Assembly (NCBI GenBank): GCA_041398965.1
Contig: JAWKTT010000003.1
Coordinates: 186,001-250,000, forward strand
Origin: JAWKTT01 sp041398965
Lineage (GTDB): Bacteria; Planctomycetota; Planctomycetia; Planctomycetales; Planctomycetaceae
Length of the DNA: 64,000 nucleotides
Reading direction: 5' to 3'
This document shows, piece by piece, positions 28,351-37,783 of this stretch; position 1 is the stretch's first letter; each line of letters begins with the position of its first letter. Below the pieces are notes generated by a model. The model saw only the letters and a program-made list of their open reading frames with translations. It was not told the DNA's origin and searched no databases. Position numbers and translations under genes: made by a program.

Positions 28351-30534
28351 TCACTTCAGATGCAGGGAGCCTGCGGACGTTGTTGGCAGTGCACGGGGGA
28401 AAATGGCGATCTCATCGAGGCGACCTTCCCAATTCGACTGATTGTCGCATCGACCTCCGAAGAACAAGCGATCATAGCCAGCGGGGAAGTTGGCGGGGGC
28501 CTTGATTGTCAGTTCAGGTTCGACCGCGCCGTTCAACGTTACGGTCACCTCGGCCCCTTTTCGAACGAAGAGGAGATGGTTCCACTCCCATCGCTTCAGC
28601 TCTGTTTTTCCGTAATGACGACTCCCCTCCCCTTCACCAGTCCCCTGCTGATAGACCAGTTTTCCGGCATGATCCCCCACTCCGGCAATACCAACGTGAT
28701 CGCCAGTCGGGTCGAGAATGTGGTCGCGACCGCGGGAGAACATCCACCCCGAAATCTCGCGGGCATCGTGGGGCATGCCATTCCAGAACCACAACGAAAC
28801 CGAGTAGTCGTTCCCGAGTTCGGCATGGCGAGTCCGAAGTCGTCCCCCCGCAAAATGAGCCGCCCGGTTCGTTTCTCCTGCGAGACAATGGATGTCGGAC
28901 CTCGGACCTTCCAGAAAGAAGACCACTCCCCGCTCGAAGACCCCATCGTGATGCTCGCCCGATGAGTCAATCGCTTCCGGAGCAGCAAATTCGTCGAGTC
29001 GATAATATGCAACCGGATTCAACTCCCGGATTGCGTCGACAGCCGGTCCCGACGACTGCTGATACACCTTGCGAGGTTTCCCTGCAACACGTTCGATGAG
29101 TTGCAGAGCGGTCTCCGCAATCTTTGGTTCAGCTTGCACTTCCAACCCCGCCGACCGTGCGGCCCAGGTGTTGTAGCCCCCCAGGTCATGCTGCTCGGGA
29201 GGGGGAATGTAGCCGTCTCCCCCGTTGGCTAATTCAATAACCATCGTCTTTGCGAGTGGGCTTTGCAGCTTGAGCTTCAAACCGGTAAGGGCATAAGTTT
29301 CATTCGGCGTGGTGGCAATCACGATGTCGCCGATCCGCAGGGCCTGTACGACAATTTCCGTCGACTTCAATTCGTGCAGGATCACCTGTTCGCGGGCATA
29401 GACTTCCGTGGTTGTCTTCGGCTCGCGACCCGCCATCTCGTCAACAATCCGCTGACCCCATTCGAGTCTCTGTCGGTCGGGAGTGCGGTAGTTCAACGTC
29501 ATTCGTTGCTCAGCCATCGCCAGTGAATGGGGAGTGGTGTACTCGATCTCTTGATAAGCCTTCATCGCCAAGTCCAGCAAACCGTTGGCGTAAGTTTCGA
29601 TGGTGTGTTCTTCTTCCTTTGTCGGTGCCGGCTTCGTGTAGTCACGACGCCAGATGTCCCCGCTGCAACCATGCGACATGATCCCCACAAACGGCGGCGG
29701 GGTCTTCTTCATGGGATCAGTGTTATTTGCTGTCCCCACAGCATTCGCATCTTCTGGAGTGAGCCGAGCTTTCAGACCTTCGCAGAAGTGGCCGAAGTAG
29801 TCTGCGCTGATGTCGCGATCACTGAAATAATGCATCGAGAAGTTGGCCAACACCGCCAACGGGCGACCTTCGACAGACTGTACCGAGATCAGCGTTAAGT
29901 CTGGGTCTTCCGGCCCCGACTCGCCGGTGACATCGTCCCAGACTCGCCCGGCATGCATGTTCGCCCGCAATGTCATGTTGCCGAATGGGTCTTCCGCTAT
30001 CCGATCGGGTCGACGAATCCATCGTCGGAGTGCTGTGTACTCGGCCGCATTCACCGACCCCCAGCCAACACGAGCCGACTCAAGGTTGGCCTCTGCCTGC
30101 TGAATTGCTTCGACAAGCTTATCGACCAGATACGGCGGATAGTCCGGGTCTGCGTCGGTCCCCAACGCCCCCATGCACGAAGCAGCTGAATGGGTATGTG
30201 TCGCCGAGATCAGCATCCGATTGGCCGCGATCTTTGTCACCTTGGCCGCCTCGGCTTTCGCATCGTCAAGTAACGGACGGGGCATCATGCAACTGTCGAC
30301 GACAACAATCGCCAGGCGTTCCTGGCCATCATCCAAAACCAGTGCCCGGGCATGAAGTCGTGTGTTGATGACCGAAAGGCTGCGACTCAGCATCCCCCCG
30401 TTGACAATGGCCGGCAACGTGCGCGGAGTAACATCGACGACAGCCGCCCCCGCCCGAAACTCGGCCCACACCCTCCCCGAGCCCCCGGAGACCGTCGCGA
30501 TCACAAGTATCGCCAGCAAGAAAGTACGTCCCAT
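28351..30534 (-). CDS. neutral ceramidase-like protein with LamG-like C-terminus
   Basis: 727 residues. A signal peptide (about 1-24) is followed by a neutral/alkaline ceramidase-like domain (about 25-480): FRAGAAVVDVTP at the start, ISATHTHSAAS and FSMHYFSD with likely zinc-binding His, IMSHGCSGDIWRRD, and GDGYIPP near its end. The part after about 520 (YYRLDEFAAPEAIDSSGEHH, ending GRLDEIAIFPRAL) is a concanavalin-like LamG/Laminin_G_3 domain. Planctomycetes carry many proteins with this N-terminal fold. The ceramide substrate is an extrapolation; amide hydrolysis of another exported substrate is as likely. Secretion is expected. Confidence 0.88.
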   Translation of the reverse strand: MGRTFLLAILVIATVSGGSGRVWAEFRAGAAVVDVTPRTLPAIVNGGMLSRSLSVINTRLHARALVLDDGQERLAIVVVDSCMMPRPLLDDAKAEAAKVTKIAANRMLISATHTHSAASCMGALGTDADPDYPPYLVDKLVEAIQQAEANLESARVGWGSVNAAEYTALRRWIRRPDRIAEDPFGNMTLRANMHAGRVWDDVTGESGPEDPDLTLISVQSVEGRPLAVLANFSMHYFSDRDISADYFGHFCEGLKARLTPEDANAVGTANNTDPMKKTPPPFVGIMSHGCSGDIWRRDYTKPAPTKEEEHTIETYANGLLDLAMKAYQEIEYTTPHSLAMAEQRMTLNYRTPDRQRLEWGQRIVDEMAGREPKTTTEVYAREQVILHELKSTEIVVQALRIGDIVIATTPNETYALTGLKLKLQSPLAKTMVIELANGGDGYIPPPEQHDLGGYNTWAARSAGLEVQAEPKIAETALQLIERVAGKPRKVYQQSSGPAVDAIRELNPVAYYRLDEFAAPEAIDSSGEHHDGVFERGVVFFLEGPRSDIHCLAGETNRAAHFAGGRLRTRHAELGNDYSVSLWFWNGMPHDAREISGWMFSRGRDHILDPTGDHVGIAGVGDHAGKLVYQQGTGEGEGSRHYGKTELKRWEWNHLLFVRKGAEVTVTLNGAVEPELTIKAPANFPAGYDRLFFGGRCDNQSNWEGRLDEIAIFPRALPTTSAGSLHLK

Positions 30535-30764
30535 GATGCAGTCGCTCCCGAGATTCGATGGCCCACTTGAGATCGGTGGCCACTATACCATCAATTCCAA
30601 CCGATGCGAATCGTCCGTCCAATGAGACGGCAAATCAGAGATGTCAACCAGACAAAGAGACTGAGACATCCACCTGTCCCCGGTCTGTGCGTCCGGTCTC
30701 GTGCCTTCCCTTGTTTCCCAAAGGAACAGGGACGATCTGCGTCGATGCGACGCCGAAAGTGGTC

Positions 30765-30794
30765 TTGACCCTCTTGACAGATGCCCCCTAGAGT
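30765..30794 (+). promoter_or_regulatory. candidate sigma-70 promoter of the polysaccharide cluster
   Basis: TTGACC (30765-30770) and TAGAGT (30789-30794) are separated by 18 bp, in a 300-bp gap upstream of seven same-strand genes. The -10 box matches the consensus at four of six positions. Confidence 0.35.
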
Positions 30795-30840
30795 CCCGCC
30801 GCGAATTGACCCTTAGAAAATCCGCAGCGTCTTGCACGAG

Positions 30841-32073
30841 ATGGATCTCATGACGACATCCCCCGACATCACTCCGATCGCTCCCTGGCCCCACTTTGAT
30901 CATGAAATGATCGATGCGGCAACGCGGGTGTTGCAGTCAGGAAAGGTCAACTATTGGACCGGGACCGAAGGGCGGAGATTCGAAGAAGAGTATGCCGAAT
31001 ACACGCAGACACAGCACGCAATCGCCCTTTCTAACGGGACCGTTGCCCTGGAATTGGCGTTGTATGCCTTGAATATCGGCCCCGGCGACGACGTCATCGT
31101 TCCGAGTCGCACCTTCATCGCCTCGGCGAGTTGTGCCGTCGCTCGCGGAGCACGACCGATCGTCGCCGATGTCGATCGCGACAGTCAGAACTTGACGGCA
31201 GACACCATTGAAGCGGTCCTGACACCGCAAACAAAGGCGATCATCGCCGTGCATCTGGCAGGTTGGCCATGCGATATGGACCCCATCCTCGAACTCGCCC
31301 GAGCCCGTGGAATCGCCGTTATCGAAGACTGTGCCCAGGCACACGGAGCCGAGTACAAAGGTCAACCAGTCGGCTCAATCGGCGATTTCGGCGCGTTTTC
31401 GTTTTGTCAGGATAAAATTCTGACCACTGCGGGCGAAGGAGGAATGCTCGTCACCAACAACAGCGACTGGTGGGACCGAGCATGGCGATTCAAGGATCAT
31501 GGAAAGACTCCCGAAGCCTTCTACAACCCGCAGCCACCATCGACACAGTTTCGCTGGCTTCATGAATCGTTCGGCACCAATATGCGACTGACCGAGTATC
31601 AGTCGGCCATCGGTCGCATCATGCTCCGAAGACTCCCCGCATGGGTCGAGACCCGCCGAGCCAATGCCTCCCGCCTGCTCGCCGCCTGCCAACAGTCGTC
31701 GGCCCTGAGAACCCCCGTTCCCGGTCCGAACTTCAAGCACGCCTACTACAAGTTCTACACCTTCATCCGCCCCGAACAACTCGCCCCCGACTGGTCCCGC
31801 GACCGCATCCTCAGCGAGATCAAGGGACAAGGGGTCCCCGTCTTCACCGGCAGTTGCAGCGAAATCTACAAAGAATCCGCCTTCCCCCCCGCCTGGAAAC
31901 CCCCCACCCCCCTCCCCACCGCCGCCGAACTCGGCCAAACCAGCCTCATGTTCCAAGTCCACCCGACGATGACAAATGCAGATATCAACCGATTGTCAAC
32001 AGGCATCTCCCGTGTCGGCACAATGGCAAGTCTGAACGAAAGCGATATTAACCGGGCCCCCAAAGTCGCCTGA
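30841..32073 (+). CDS. DegT/DnrJ/EryC1 family sugar aminotransferase
   Basis: 410 residues. A PLP-dependent aminotransferase that aminates nucleotide-linked keto sugars in polysaccharide synthesis. Visible: SNGTVALELALYALNIGPGD, VIVPSRTFIASASCAV, HLAGWPCDMD, VIEDCAQAHGAEY, and the cofactor lysine in SFCQDKILTTAGEGGM (Lys192 counted from ATG 30841). The C-terminal third holds a Pro-rich stretch. ATG 30850 and TTG 30832 are alternative starts. First gene of the cluster, followed by the flippase after 124 bp. Which amino sugar it makes is unknown. Confidence 0.93.
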   Translation: MDLMTTSPDITPIAPWPHFDHEMIDAATRVLQSGKVNYWTGTEGRRFEEEYAEYTQTQHAIALSNGTVALELALYALNIGPGDDVIVPSRTFIASASCAVARGARPIVADVDRDSQNLTADTIEAVLTPQTKAIIAVHLAGWPCDMDPILELARARGIAVIEDCAQAHGAEYKGQPVGSIGDFGAFSFCQDKILTTAGEGGMLVTNNSDWWDRAWRFKDHGKTPEAFYNPQPPSTQFRWLHESFGTNMRLTEYQSAIGRIMLRRLPAWVETRRANASRLLAACQQSSALRTPVPGPNFKHAYYKFYTFIRPEQLAPDWSRDRILSEIKGQGVPVFTGSCSEIYKESAFPPAWKPPTPLPTAAELGQTSLMFQVHPTMTNADINRLSTGISRVGTMASLNESDINRAPKVA

Positions 32074-32197
32074 CGTTACGGCGTCTGATTTTCAAGTTTT
32101 GGTTGTTCGACACCGCAAAGTTGAACGAGTTGCCCTTCCAATCGAATTGTCACTGCCTTGAGCACTGCGAAGTCGTACAAGCGGACCTGAATTAAAG

Positions 32198-33688
32198 ATG
32201 AGTGAACTTCAGACAAAGCGACCAGCACCCGCATGGTTCAACCTTGCGCTGCAGTTGCTTCCAAGAAGTCAGTTCGTGCGAAGCTTTCTGGTCGTCTTGA
32301 CCGGGACAGTGTTATCGAGGGCGGTCCTCATTCTGGCAATGCCGATGCTGGCGAGGCTTTATGATCCCGCGAGTATTGGATCTTGGCAGCTTTTCACTGG
32401 TTTGCTGCAGATTCTCAGCTCGATTGTGTGCGCCCGGTATGAACTAGCGGTCATGCTGCCGAAGTCAAAACAGCAGGCCGCAAGTCTGTTCTGGGCATCC
32501 TTAGTTGTTTCGTCGCATGTGACCTGTTTGGCCGCAATCGCAATCACAATCTGGCCAGAACGCCTAGAGATGCTGTTGGGGGATGTTGCCGTCCGCCCAT
32601 TGTTCTGGTCGCTTCCGATTCTGGTGGCGATGATGGGAATTCAGCAGGCGACAACATATTGGCTGAATCGTCACGAGGCGTTTTCGTCTATCGCAGGGGC
32701 AAACGTCGTGCGTTCTGTGGGGATCGTCGCGATCCCACTCGCGATAACGCTGGTCACCCGGGGCAACGTGACACATCTAATTGTTGGGACTATTACAGGC
32801 CACTTTCTGGCGACGCTCATGTTTCTCTGGTCCGCAAGACGCCAAGACGCAGCTGCCCTGCTTGCAGGATTGAGTTGGCCCAAAATCTGGACTGCGGCCG
32901 TCGAACACCGTGCATACCCTCTGCATGTTGCCACGTCGGCATTAATTACGATGGGGGCCAGCCGCTGCGTTCTATTTCTATTGGCGATCTACTCGTCATC
33001 GCACACCGTTGGATTGTACGCGATGGCGGCAAGCCTGACATTTCTTCCCGTGACATTCATCTCACAGTCGCTCAGTCAGGTTCTCTACCCACGAATCGCC
33101 CGTGACTTCGGGGTTCAGCGACTAGAATCATTTACGAAACGGGTGCTGTATATTCTGGTGATTGTCGCAGTTCCCCCTGCTGTCCTGTTCTCGTTTCACG
33201 CCCCAGTCCTGTTCGAGACGATCCTGGGTGACCAGTGGCGCGAAGCGGGCGAATACGCCACATGGTTGACAGGCCCATCATTCTTTGTGTTGGCGGGTGC
33301 TTGGTTGGTCCGATTTCTGGACGTCGCCGGAAAGCAGCGAGTGGGACTGGTTCTCGAAGTCACTTACAGTCTGCTATCGATTGTGCTCCTCTTTGGCCTA
33401 CTGCACTCCAATTGCACACCACTCACATCACTAGCAGCCTACTGCTTGGTGACTGTGGCTTATAATATGATCTGGATGTGTGTCGTGTTTCGCGTCGTCC
33501 ACTTTCGCCTCGCCCAGCTACAAGGTCCGTTCGCCACACTCGCGGTCCTCGTATTTGCGTCGCTCACCGTCTGTCTCGCGACATCCAATCGTGATGCGTC
33601 GATACCATCATTACTTATTTCGACCGCTTTAGTGTTACTGCTGCAAGCGATCGCAGCGTACCTGTATCTAGGAGTCAAACGCGCATGA
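32198..33688 (+). CDS. polysaccharide flippase (Wzx/MOP superfamily)
   Basis: 496 residues with about 12-14 hydrophobic segments and no signal peptide. The pattern fits O-antigen/lipid-linked oligosaccharide flippases: a short cytoplasmic N-terminus, FLVVLTGTVLSRAVLILAMP as the first helix with MLARLYDPASIGSWQLF after it, and paired helices throughout. It would move lipid-linked repeat units across the inner membrane. It overlaps the next gene by four bases (ATGA at 33685), indicating tight cotranslation. Confidence 0.9.
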   Translation: MSELQTKRPAPAWFNLALQLLPRSQFVRSFLVVLTGTVLSRAVLILAMPMLARLYDPASIGSWQLFTGLLQILSSIVCARYELAVMLPKSKQQAASLFWASLVVSSHVTCLAAIAITIWPERLEMLLGDVAVRPLFWSLPILVAMMGIQQATTYWLNRHEAFSSIAGANVVRSVGIVAIPLAITLVTRGNVTHLIVGTITGHFLATLMFLWSARRQDAAALLAGLSWPKIWTAAVEHRAYPLHVATSALITMGASRCVLFLLAIYSSSHTVGLYAMAASLTFLPVTFISQSLSQVLYPRIARDFGVQRLESFTKRVLYILVIVAVPPAVLFSFHAPVLFETILGDQWREAGEYATWLTGPSFFVLAGAWLVRFLDVAGKQRVGLVLEVTYSLLSIVLLFGLLHSNCTPLTSLAAYCLVTVAYNMIWMCVVFRVVHFRLAQLQGPFATLAVLVFASLTVCLATSNRDASIPSLLISTALVLLLQAIAAYLYLGVKRA

Positions 33689-34368
33689 AACTCTATCAGC
33701 CTCGGAAGTCCTGGAAGGCGATGTGGGAAGGGGAAACAACCCCTCACTGGGAGGTTGTCCCGATGGCAGCCGAACTCTCTCTGTTGTTTAGCGGAGCTAA
33801 ACGGGACCGCGTCTTGGAGATAGGTTGTGGGAACGGGATCCTTTTTGATCTGCTCGGCTTTTCGCAGTCCGAAAACTATCACGGAGTTGACCTGTCGTCG
33901 TCGATGATCGACGAATTTCGTAAACGGAAGCCCACTGTGTCACTTTCAGTCGGTCCCGCTGAGAAATATGAGGATGGCAATCAATACGACCTCATTTTCT
34001 CAAACGGTCTGGTGCAATACTTTGATCTGGAGATGCTCGACGAAATGCTGACCCGCTCCATGAGGATGCTGGCGCCGCACGGACGCATCATCATGGCCTC
34101 GATCCCATGGAGAGCCACGAGAAACCACTTCTATCGGGGCGATCTCACAAAGAACCCGAGAGCCGGAGCAATTCAATATCTCAAATCTCTCATCAGTTCC
34201 TGGAAGGGGAACTTCATGGGACGATGGTACGACCCTCGCGAGATTCAGAAGGCGGCCGACAGGCAAGGACTCAACTTGACCCTCGCCGGATCGCTGTACT
34301 ATCCGTACCGATTCCATGCAATCTTCAACCGCCCTGAAGTTGCATCCACGACCTCGAAAGCAGCCTAA
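33685..34368 (+). CDS. class I SAM-dependent methyltransferase
   Basis: 227 residues with a Rossmann-type methyltransferase core: VLEIGCGNGILFDLLG (motif I), GVDLSSSMIDEFRKR (post I), and YDLIFSNGLVQYFD (motif IV). Substrate unknown; from context it may methylate a sugar or lipid-linked intermediate. It starts within the stop of the flippase gene. The C-terminal part (about 130-227) is basic and rich in aromatic residues. Confidence 0.88.
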   Translation: MKLYQPRKSWKAMWEGETTPHWEVVPMAAELSLLFSGAKRDRVLEIGCGNGILFDLLGFSQSENYHGVDLSSSMIDEFRKRKPTVSLSVGPAEKYEDGNQYDLIFSNGLVQYFDLEMLDEMLTRSMRMLAPHGRIIMASIPWRATRNHFYRGDLTKNPRAGAIQYLKSLISSWKGNFMGRWYDPREIQKAADRQGLNLTLAGSLYYPYRFHAIFNRPEVASTTSKAA

Positions 34369-34390
34369 CGTCTCAACTTGGAGCAAACAC

Positions 34391-35350
34391 ATGAGTTCCT
34401 CAGCCTCCTCCCAGTCGCCGCCAAAAGCGATTGAGCCATACAATAGCATTTTCCAGCGCCCCTGGTGGCTCGACGCCGTTGCGCCCGGTCAATGGAAGGC
34501 ACTGGAAGTCAATCGCGGCGGTCAACTCGTCGCCCGCATGCCGATCGCCGTCGAGCGTAAACTTGGTCAGACACTCATCGCGAAGCCGCGACTAACCCAG
34601 ACGCTCGGCCCCTGGCTCCTTCCCACCGATGTGAAGCAGTCGACTCGGCTGACACAAGAAAAAGAGTGGATGACGGAACTCATCGATCAACTCCCCCCGT
34701 TCTCGTACTTCTGCCAAAATTTTGACTACTCCGTGCAAAATTGGTATCCCTTCTACCTGCGGGGCTTTGAAGCGACGGTCTTCTATACCTATGTGATCGA
34801 AGACCTCTCTGACATGGACAAGGTCGTCTCGGGATATGATTCCAAGACGAGAAATACAATCCGCAAGGGACGCAATGAAATCTCTGTTCGAAGTGACCTA
34901 GGTGTTGAGGTATTGTGGGACATGACCTGCAAGAGCTTCGCCTGTTCTGGGAATGTTCCCCCGTACTCTTTTGAGTTTCTTGCAAGACTTCATGCCGCTT
35001 GTGAAGCAAACAATGCCTGCAAGCTCTTCTTTTCTGAAGACTCTGATGGAAATGTTCATGGTGGGTTGCTCGTCGTTCATGATGAGATGTCAGCCTACTA
35101 TCTCGTCGGTGGCTCCGACCCGAAGTTCCGCCAGAGCGCTGGATATAGCCTGCTGGTTCATGAAGCGATCGAATACGCGTCGACTGTGTCGAAAGTGTTC
35201 AACTTCGAGGGAAGTATGGTCGAACCCATCGAGCGGTTTATGCGGGGCTTTGGTGGCACACAAAAACCGATTATCACGGTTCGTGGCTATAGTCGCATGA
35301 TGCGACTATATCGTCACCTTCGAGAAGCGGGACGCCGCGCCGCTGGATAA
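34391..35350 (+). CDS. GNAT/FemAB-like acyltransferase
   Basis: 319 residues from ATG 34391 (GGAG upstream; the longer frame overlaps the methyltransferase gene). The fold resembles BioF2-like/FemAB acyltransferases: NSIFQRPWWLDAVAPGQW at the N-terminus, SKTRNTIRKGRNE in the centre, LFFSEDSDGNVHGGLLVVHD and VGGSDPKFRQSAGYSLLVHE, ending FNFEGSMVEPIERFMRGFG. Such enzymes add acetyl or aminoacyl groups, and those in polysaccharide clusters are linked to capsule or exopolysaccharide synthesis. The acceptor is unknown. Confidence 0.82.
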   Translation: MSSSASSQSPPKAIEPYNSIFQRPWWLDAVAPGQWKALEVNRGGQLVARMPIAVERKLGQTLIAKPRLTQTLGPWLLPTDVKQSTRLTQEKEWMTELIDQLPPFSYFCQNFDYSVQNWYPFYLRGFEATVFYTYVIEDLSDMDKVVSGYDSKTRNTIRKGRNEISVRSDLGVEVLWDMTCKSFACSGNVPPYSFEFLARLHAACEANNACKLFFSEDSDGNVHGGLLVVHDEMSAYYLVGGSDPKFRQSAGYSLLVHEAIEYASTVSKVFNFEGSMVEPIERFMRGFGGTQKPIITVRGYSRMMRLYRHLREAGRRAAG

Positions 35351-35466
35351 AACACATGGGATTCAGAGACGGTTGATCGAATCAAGCGTCGCTGTCCGAT
35401 CATGGCCGCAGAGTCACTCGTGACTCTAAAAAGACCTTGTAAAGTTGGTGAAGTCAAGGAAACCAA

Positions 35467-36354
35467 ATGGAAATCATGAGCAATGATAAACTCAAAAGTG
35501 ATCGTGAAGCCCCGGGGAGCTGGAACTCCAGCCAGCACCAGCGGCGCAGAAAATACCGTTGGTTGATTGCTGCATCACATCACATCACCGTCAAGCTCGG
35601 CAAGTGGTTTCCTAATGCGTTTCCGTTTGTGTATCTGTCCGGCTATCCCAAGAGCGGTACGTCCTGGGCGGCGGATCTGATTGCTGACGCTTTGGGAATC
35701 TCCCATCCACAACACTCGTTAATGCCCCTCGGTAGCGAGTGCGTTGTGCAGACTCACTCGCGGTTCGATCCCAAATGTCGACGGGCCGTGTATGTGATGC
35801 GCGATGGTCGTGACGTGATGGTGTCACTCTACTTTCACTTGATCGGGAATCGTGAAGCGTGTGGGACGGGGCGGAACCCCTATCAGGGGATTCGTGGACT
35901 TGGAACCGCTCAGAGCATTCGTGATGATCTCCCTGAGTTTATCGCCGGACAATTCGATCGCCCCTTTGGATCACCACTGAACTGGGCTGACCACGTCACA
36001 TCCTATCTCCAGTCAACGTCGGATCGCCTGTCTTTAGTTCGGTACGAGGATTTAAAACACGATGCGATCGGAACGGTCGCTCGTACCATCGCGACGCTCA
36101 CCTCAAAGCCAGTGTCTGACGAGAAACTGGAACACATCATTGCGCGGCATTCGTTCTCGAAACCGTCCAGTCAAAAAACCAGCGCCACGGAGCCGAGTAG
36201 CTTTTTGCGAAAGGGGATCGCAGGTGACTGGAGGAATCACTTTTCGGAAGAAGCGTGTGAACAGTTTGATCGTTCGTTCGGCGATGCACTACTACTGGCC
36301 GGATATGAATCGGATCGGAGTTGGACTCGCAGTTCGATCCAGAAGGCCGCTTGA
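35467..36354 (+). CDS. PAPS-dependent sulfotransferase
   Basis: 295 residues. The 5'-phosphosulfate-binding loop is YPKSGTSW (residues 60-67), and the 3'-phosphate-binding motif is RDGRDVMVSLYFH (112-124); RKGIAGDW near 245 completes the family signature. It would transfer sulfate from PAPS to a hydroxyl or amine acceptor. In this cluster the likely acceptor is a polysaccharide, giving a sulfated surface polymer. Start follows AAGGA. About 115 bp separate it from the acyltransferase gene. The acceptor is inferred from context only. Confidence 0.92.
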   Translation: MEIMSNDKLKSDREAPGSWNSSQHQRRRKYRWLIAASHHITVKLGKWFPNAFPFVYLSGYPKSGTSWAADLIADALGISHPQHSLMPLGSECVVQTHSRFDPKCRRAVYVMRDGRDVMVSLYFHLIGNREACGTGRNPYQGIRGLGTAQSIRDDLPEFIAGQFDRPFGSPLNWADHVTSYLQSTSDRLSLVRYEDLKHDAIGTVARTIATLTSKPVSDEKLEHIIARHSFSKPSSQKTSATEPSSFLRKGIAGDWRNHFSEEACEQFDRSFGDALLLAGYESDRSWTRSSIQKAA

Positions 36355-36400
36355 GCGACTGGGTGACTCGGATTAGATTAACTTAGGGGTCCTGGAGTTC

Positions 36401-37783
36401 GTGCAACACGTGCCTGAGCCACAGCCGACGATCAAAACCGCTACGAGCAGACGCAACTCGCTTGAGATACGCCTGTCGAGATTGCGTGTTTTGCTGGAGG
36501 CGACACTTGTCTTTCTGGTCTTCGAAGCGATGCTGCGAAGACTCGTCCCCTATTACAATTCTCACATTCAGGCTGTCAAGTTTATCGTAATTCCTCTGCT
36601 GACTTTAAACTATTGGCCGGAAGTCATTCAGGGGTTTAAACGGGCAGGGGTAGTCGCATTCCTGGCGTTCTGGATCGTTTCCGGATTCACGATTACGCTG
36701 TTGAACGTGCTGGACTATTCAGAATGCCGGGCGTTAGGCGTTCTCATCAACTTGCTGTGTATCCCCGTACTTGGATTAGCATCGTCTGCTTATGCGGAGT
36801 ATTCGACCCGCGTCGACTTTCTCCGACGTTTCTCGTGGCTCTGCGGTGCAGTCGGGCTCATTGCCATTATTCAGTCTCGGCTGTCCCCCGATCACTGGTC
36901 GAACGTCTCGATGGACTTCGAGTCGTCAGCAATTGCCGTTGAGCTGGGGTTTCGAGTCACTTCGGTCTTCTCGCATTGCAATGTCTTTGGCTCTTTTGTC
37001 GCAATCGGTGCCTTGGCGTGCCTCGCAGCGTTTATGACGTCGCAGACGGCGATGACGCGGTTCAGCTCCGGTGCATCACTGCTTTTGATTCTCGGAGGGG
37101 GAATGCTCAGCGGGAGCCGCATGGGGGCACTCGTCCCCCCGGCAGTCTGCCTGGCCGCCTGCATTTCGAACAAGAGAATCATGGCGAAGCTCTTTCTTCC
37201 GGTGCTCGCAACCTCTGTTTTCGTGGGAACGATGTGGCTGGTGTTCTCGGATGCAAATGGGATTGCCAACATGGAGTTCGATGGACGTGCGTTCTGGACG
37301 GAGGAAGCTTTTCGTCGTGTCTTCGACATGTACCTGGGCGACGACATGCGAAATGCGTTCGACGAAGGTGGTGGTTTGGGAACCGGCTGGGGAACACGAA
37401 CCATGGGGGTTCGAAGCTTGGCGAATGCTGCTGGATTTGATGCTCCAGTCGAAGTTGTTCACATCGAGTCTGGATTTGCAATCATCCTTGCGCAGGGGGG
37501 AATTGTCGGAGTGCTGGCGTTTGCAGTCATGGCGACTGGGATTCTCGTTCATACGATCCGACGTTGGCCGCCACTCGGTTGGACGACGATCGGCCTGGTG
37601 ACTTATCTTTTGTTGGGCCATCTCCCCCTATCGCTCCTCGAACTGCCAGTTCTTGCAACTCCATTCTGGATGATGCTCGGAGTGACGATGACGACGTCAA
37701 ATCGCCGCGTTTCGCTGGAGCAACAGAGATTGAGCCGCCCGCTTATCAAGCCCGAAGAGACGCGGCTGGCGAGGGCTGCATGA
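36401..37783 (+). CDS. O-antigen polymerase/ligase-like membrane protein
   Basis: 460 residues, start GTG 36401 after GGAG. About ten to twelve membrane segments are spread through it, with a large periplasmic loop near residues 285-345 (containing FRRVFDMYLGDDMRNAFDEG and GTGWGTRTMG). This is the arrangement of Wzy polymerases and WaaL-type ligases, which cannot be told apart from sequence alone. GGGMLSGSRMGALVPPAVC matches the region before the loop. It overlaps the glycosyltransferase start by four bases. Confidence 0.83.
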   Translation: MQHVPEPQPTIKTATSRRNSLEIRLSRLRVLLEATLVFLVFEAMLRRLVPYYNSHIQAVKFIVIPLLTLNYWPEVIQGFKRAGVVAFLAFWIVSGFTITLLNVLDYSECRALGVLINLLCIPVLGLASSAYAEYSTRVDFLRRFSWLCGAVGLIAIIQSRLSPDHWSNVSMDFESSAIAVELGFRVTSVFSHCNVFGSFVAIGALACLAAFMTSQTAMTRFSSGASLLLILGGGMLSGSRMGALVPPAVCLAACISNKRIMAKLFLPVLATSVFVGTMWLVFSDANGIANMEFDGRAFWTEEAFRRVFDMYLGDDMRNAFDEGGGLGTGWGTRTMGVRSLANAAGFDAPVEVVHIESGFAIILAQGGIVGVLAFAVMATGILVHTIRRWPPLGWTTIGLVTYLLLGHLPLSLLELPVLATPFWMMLGVTMTTSNRRVSLEQQRLSRPLIKPEETRLARAA

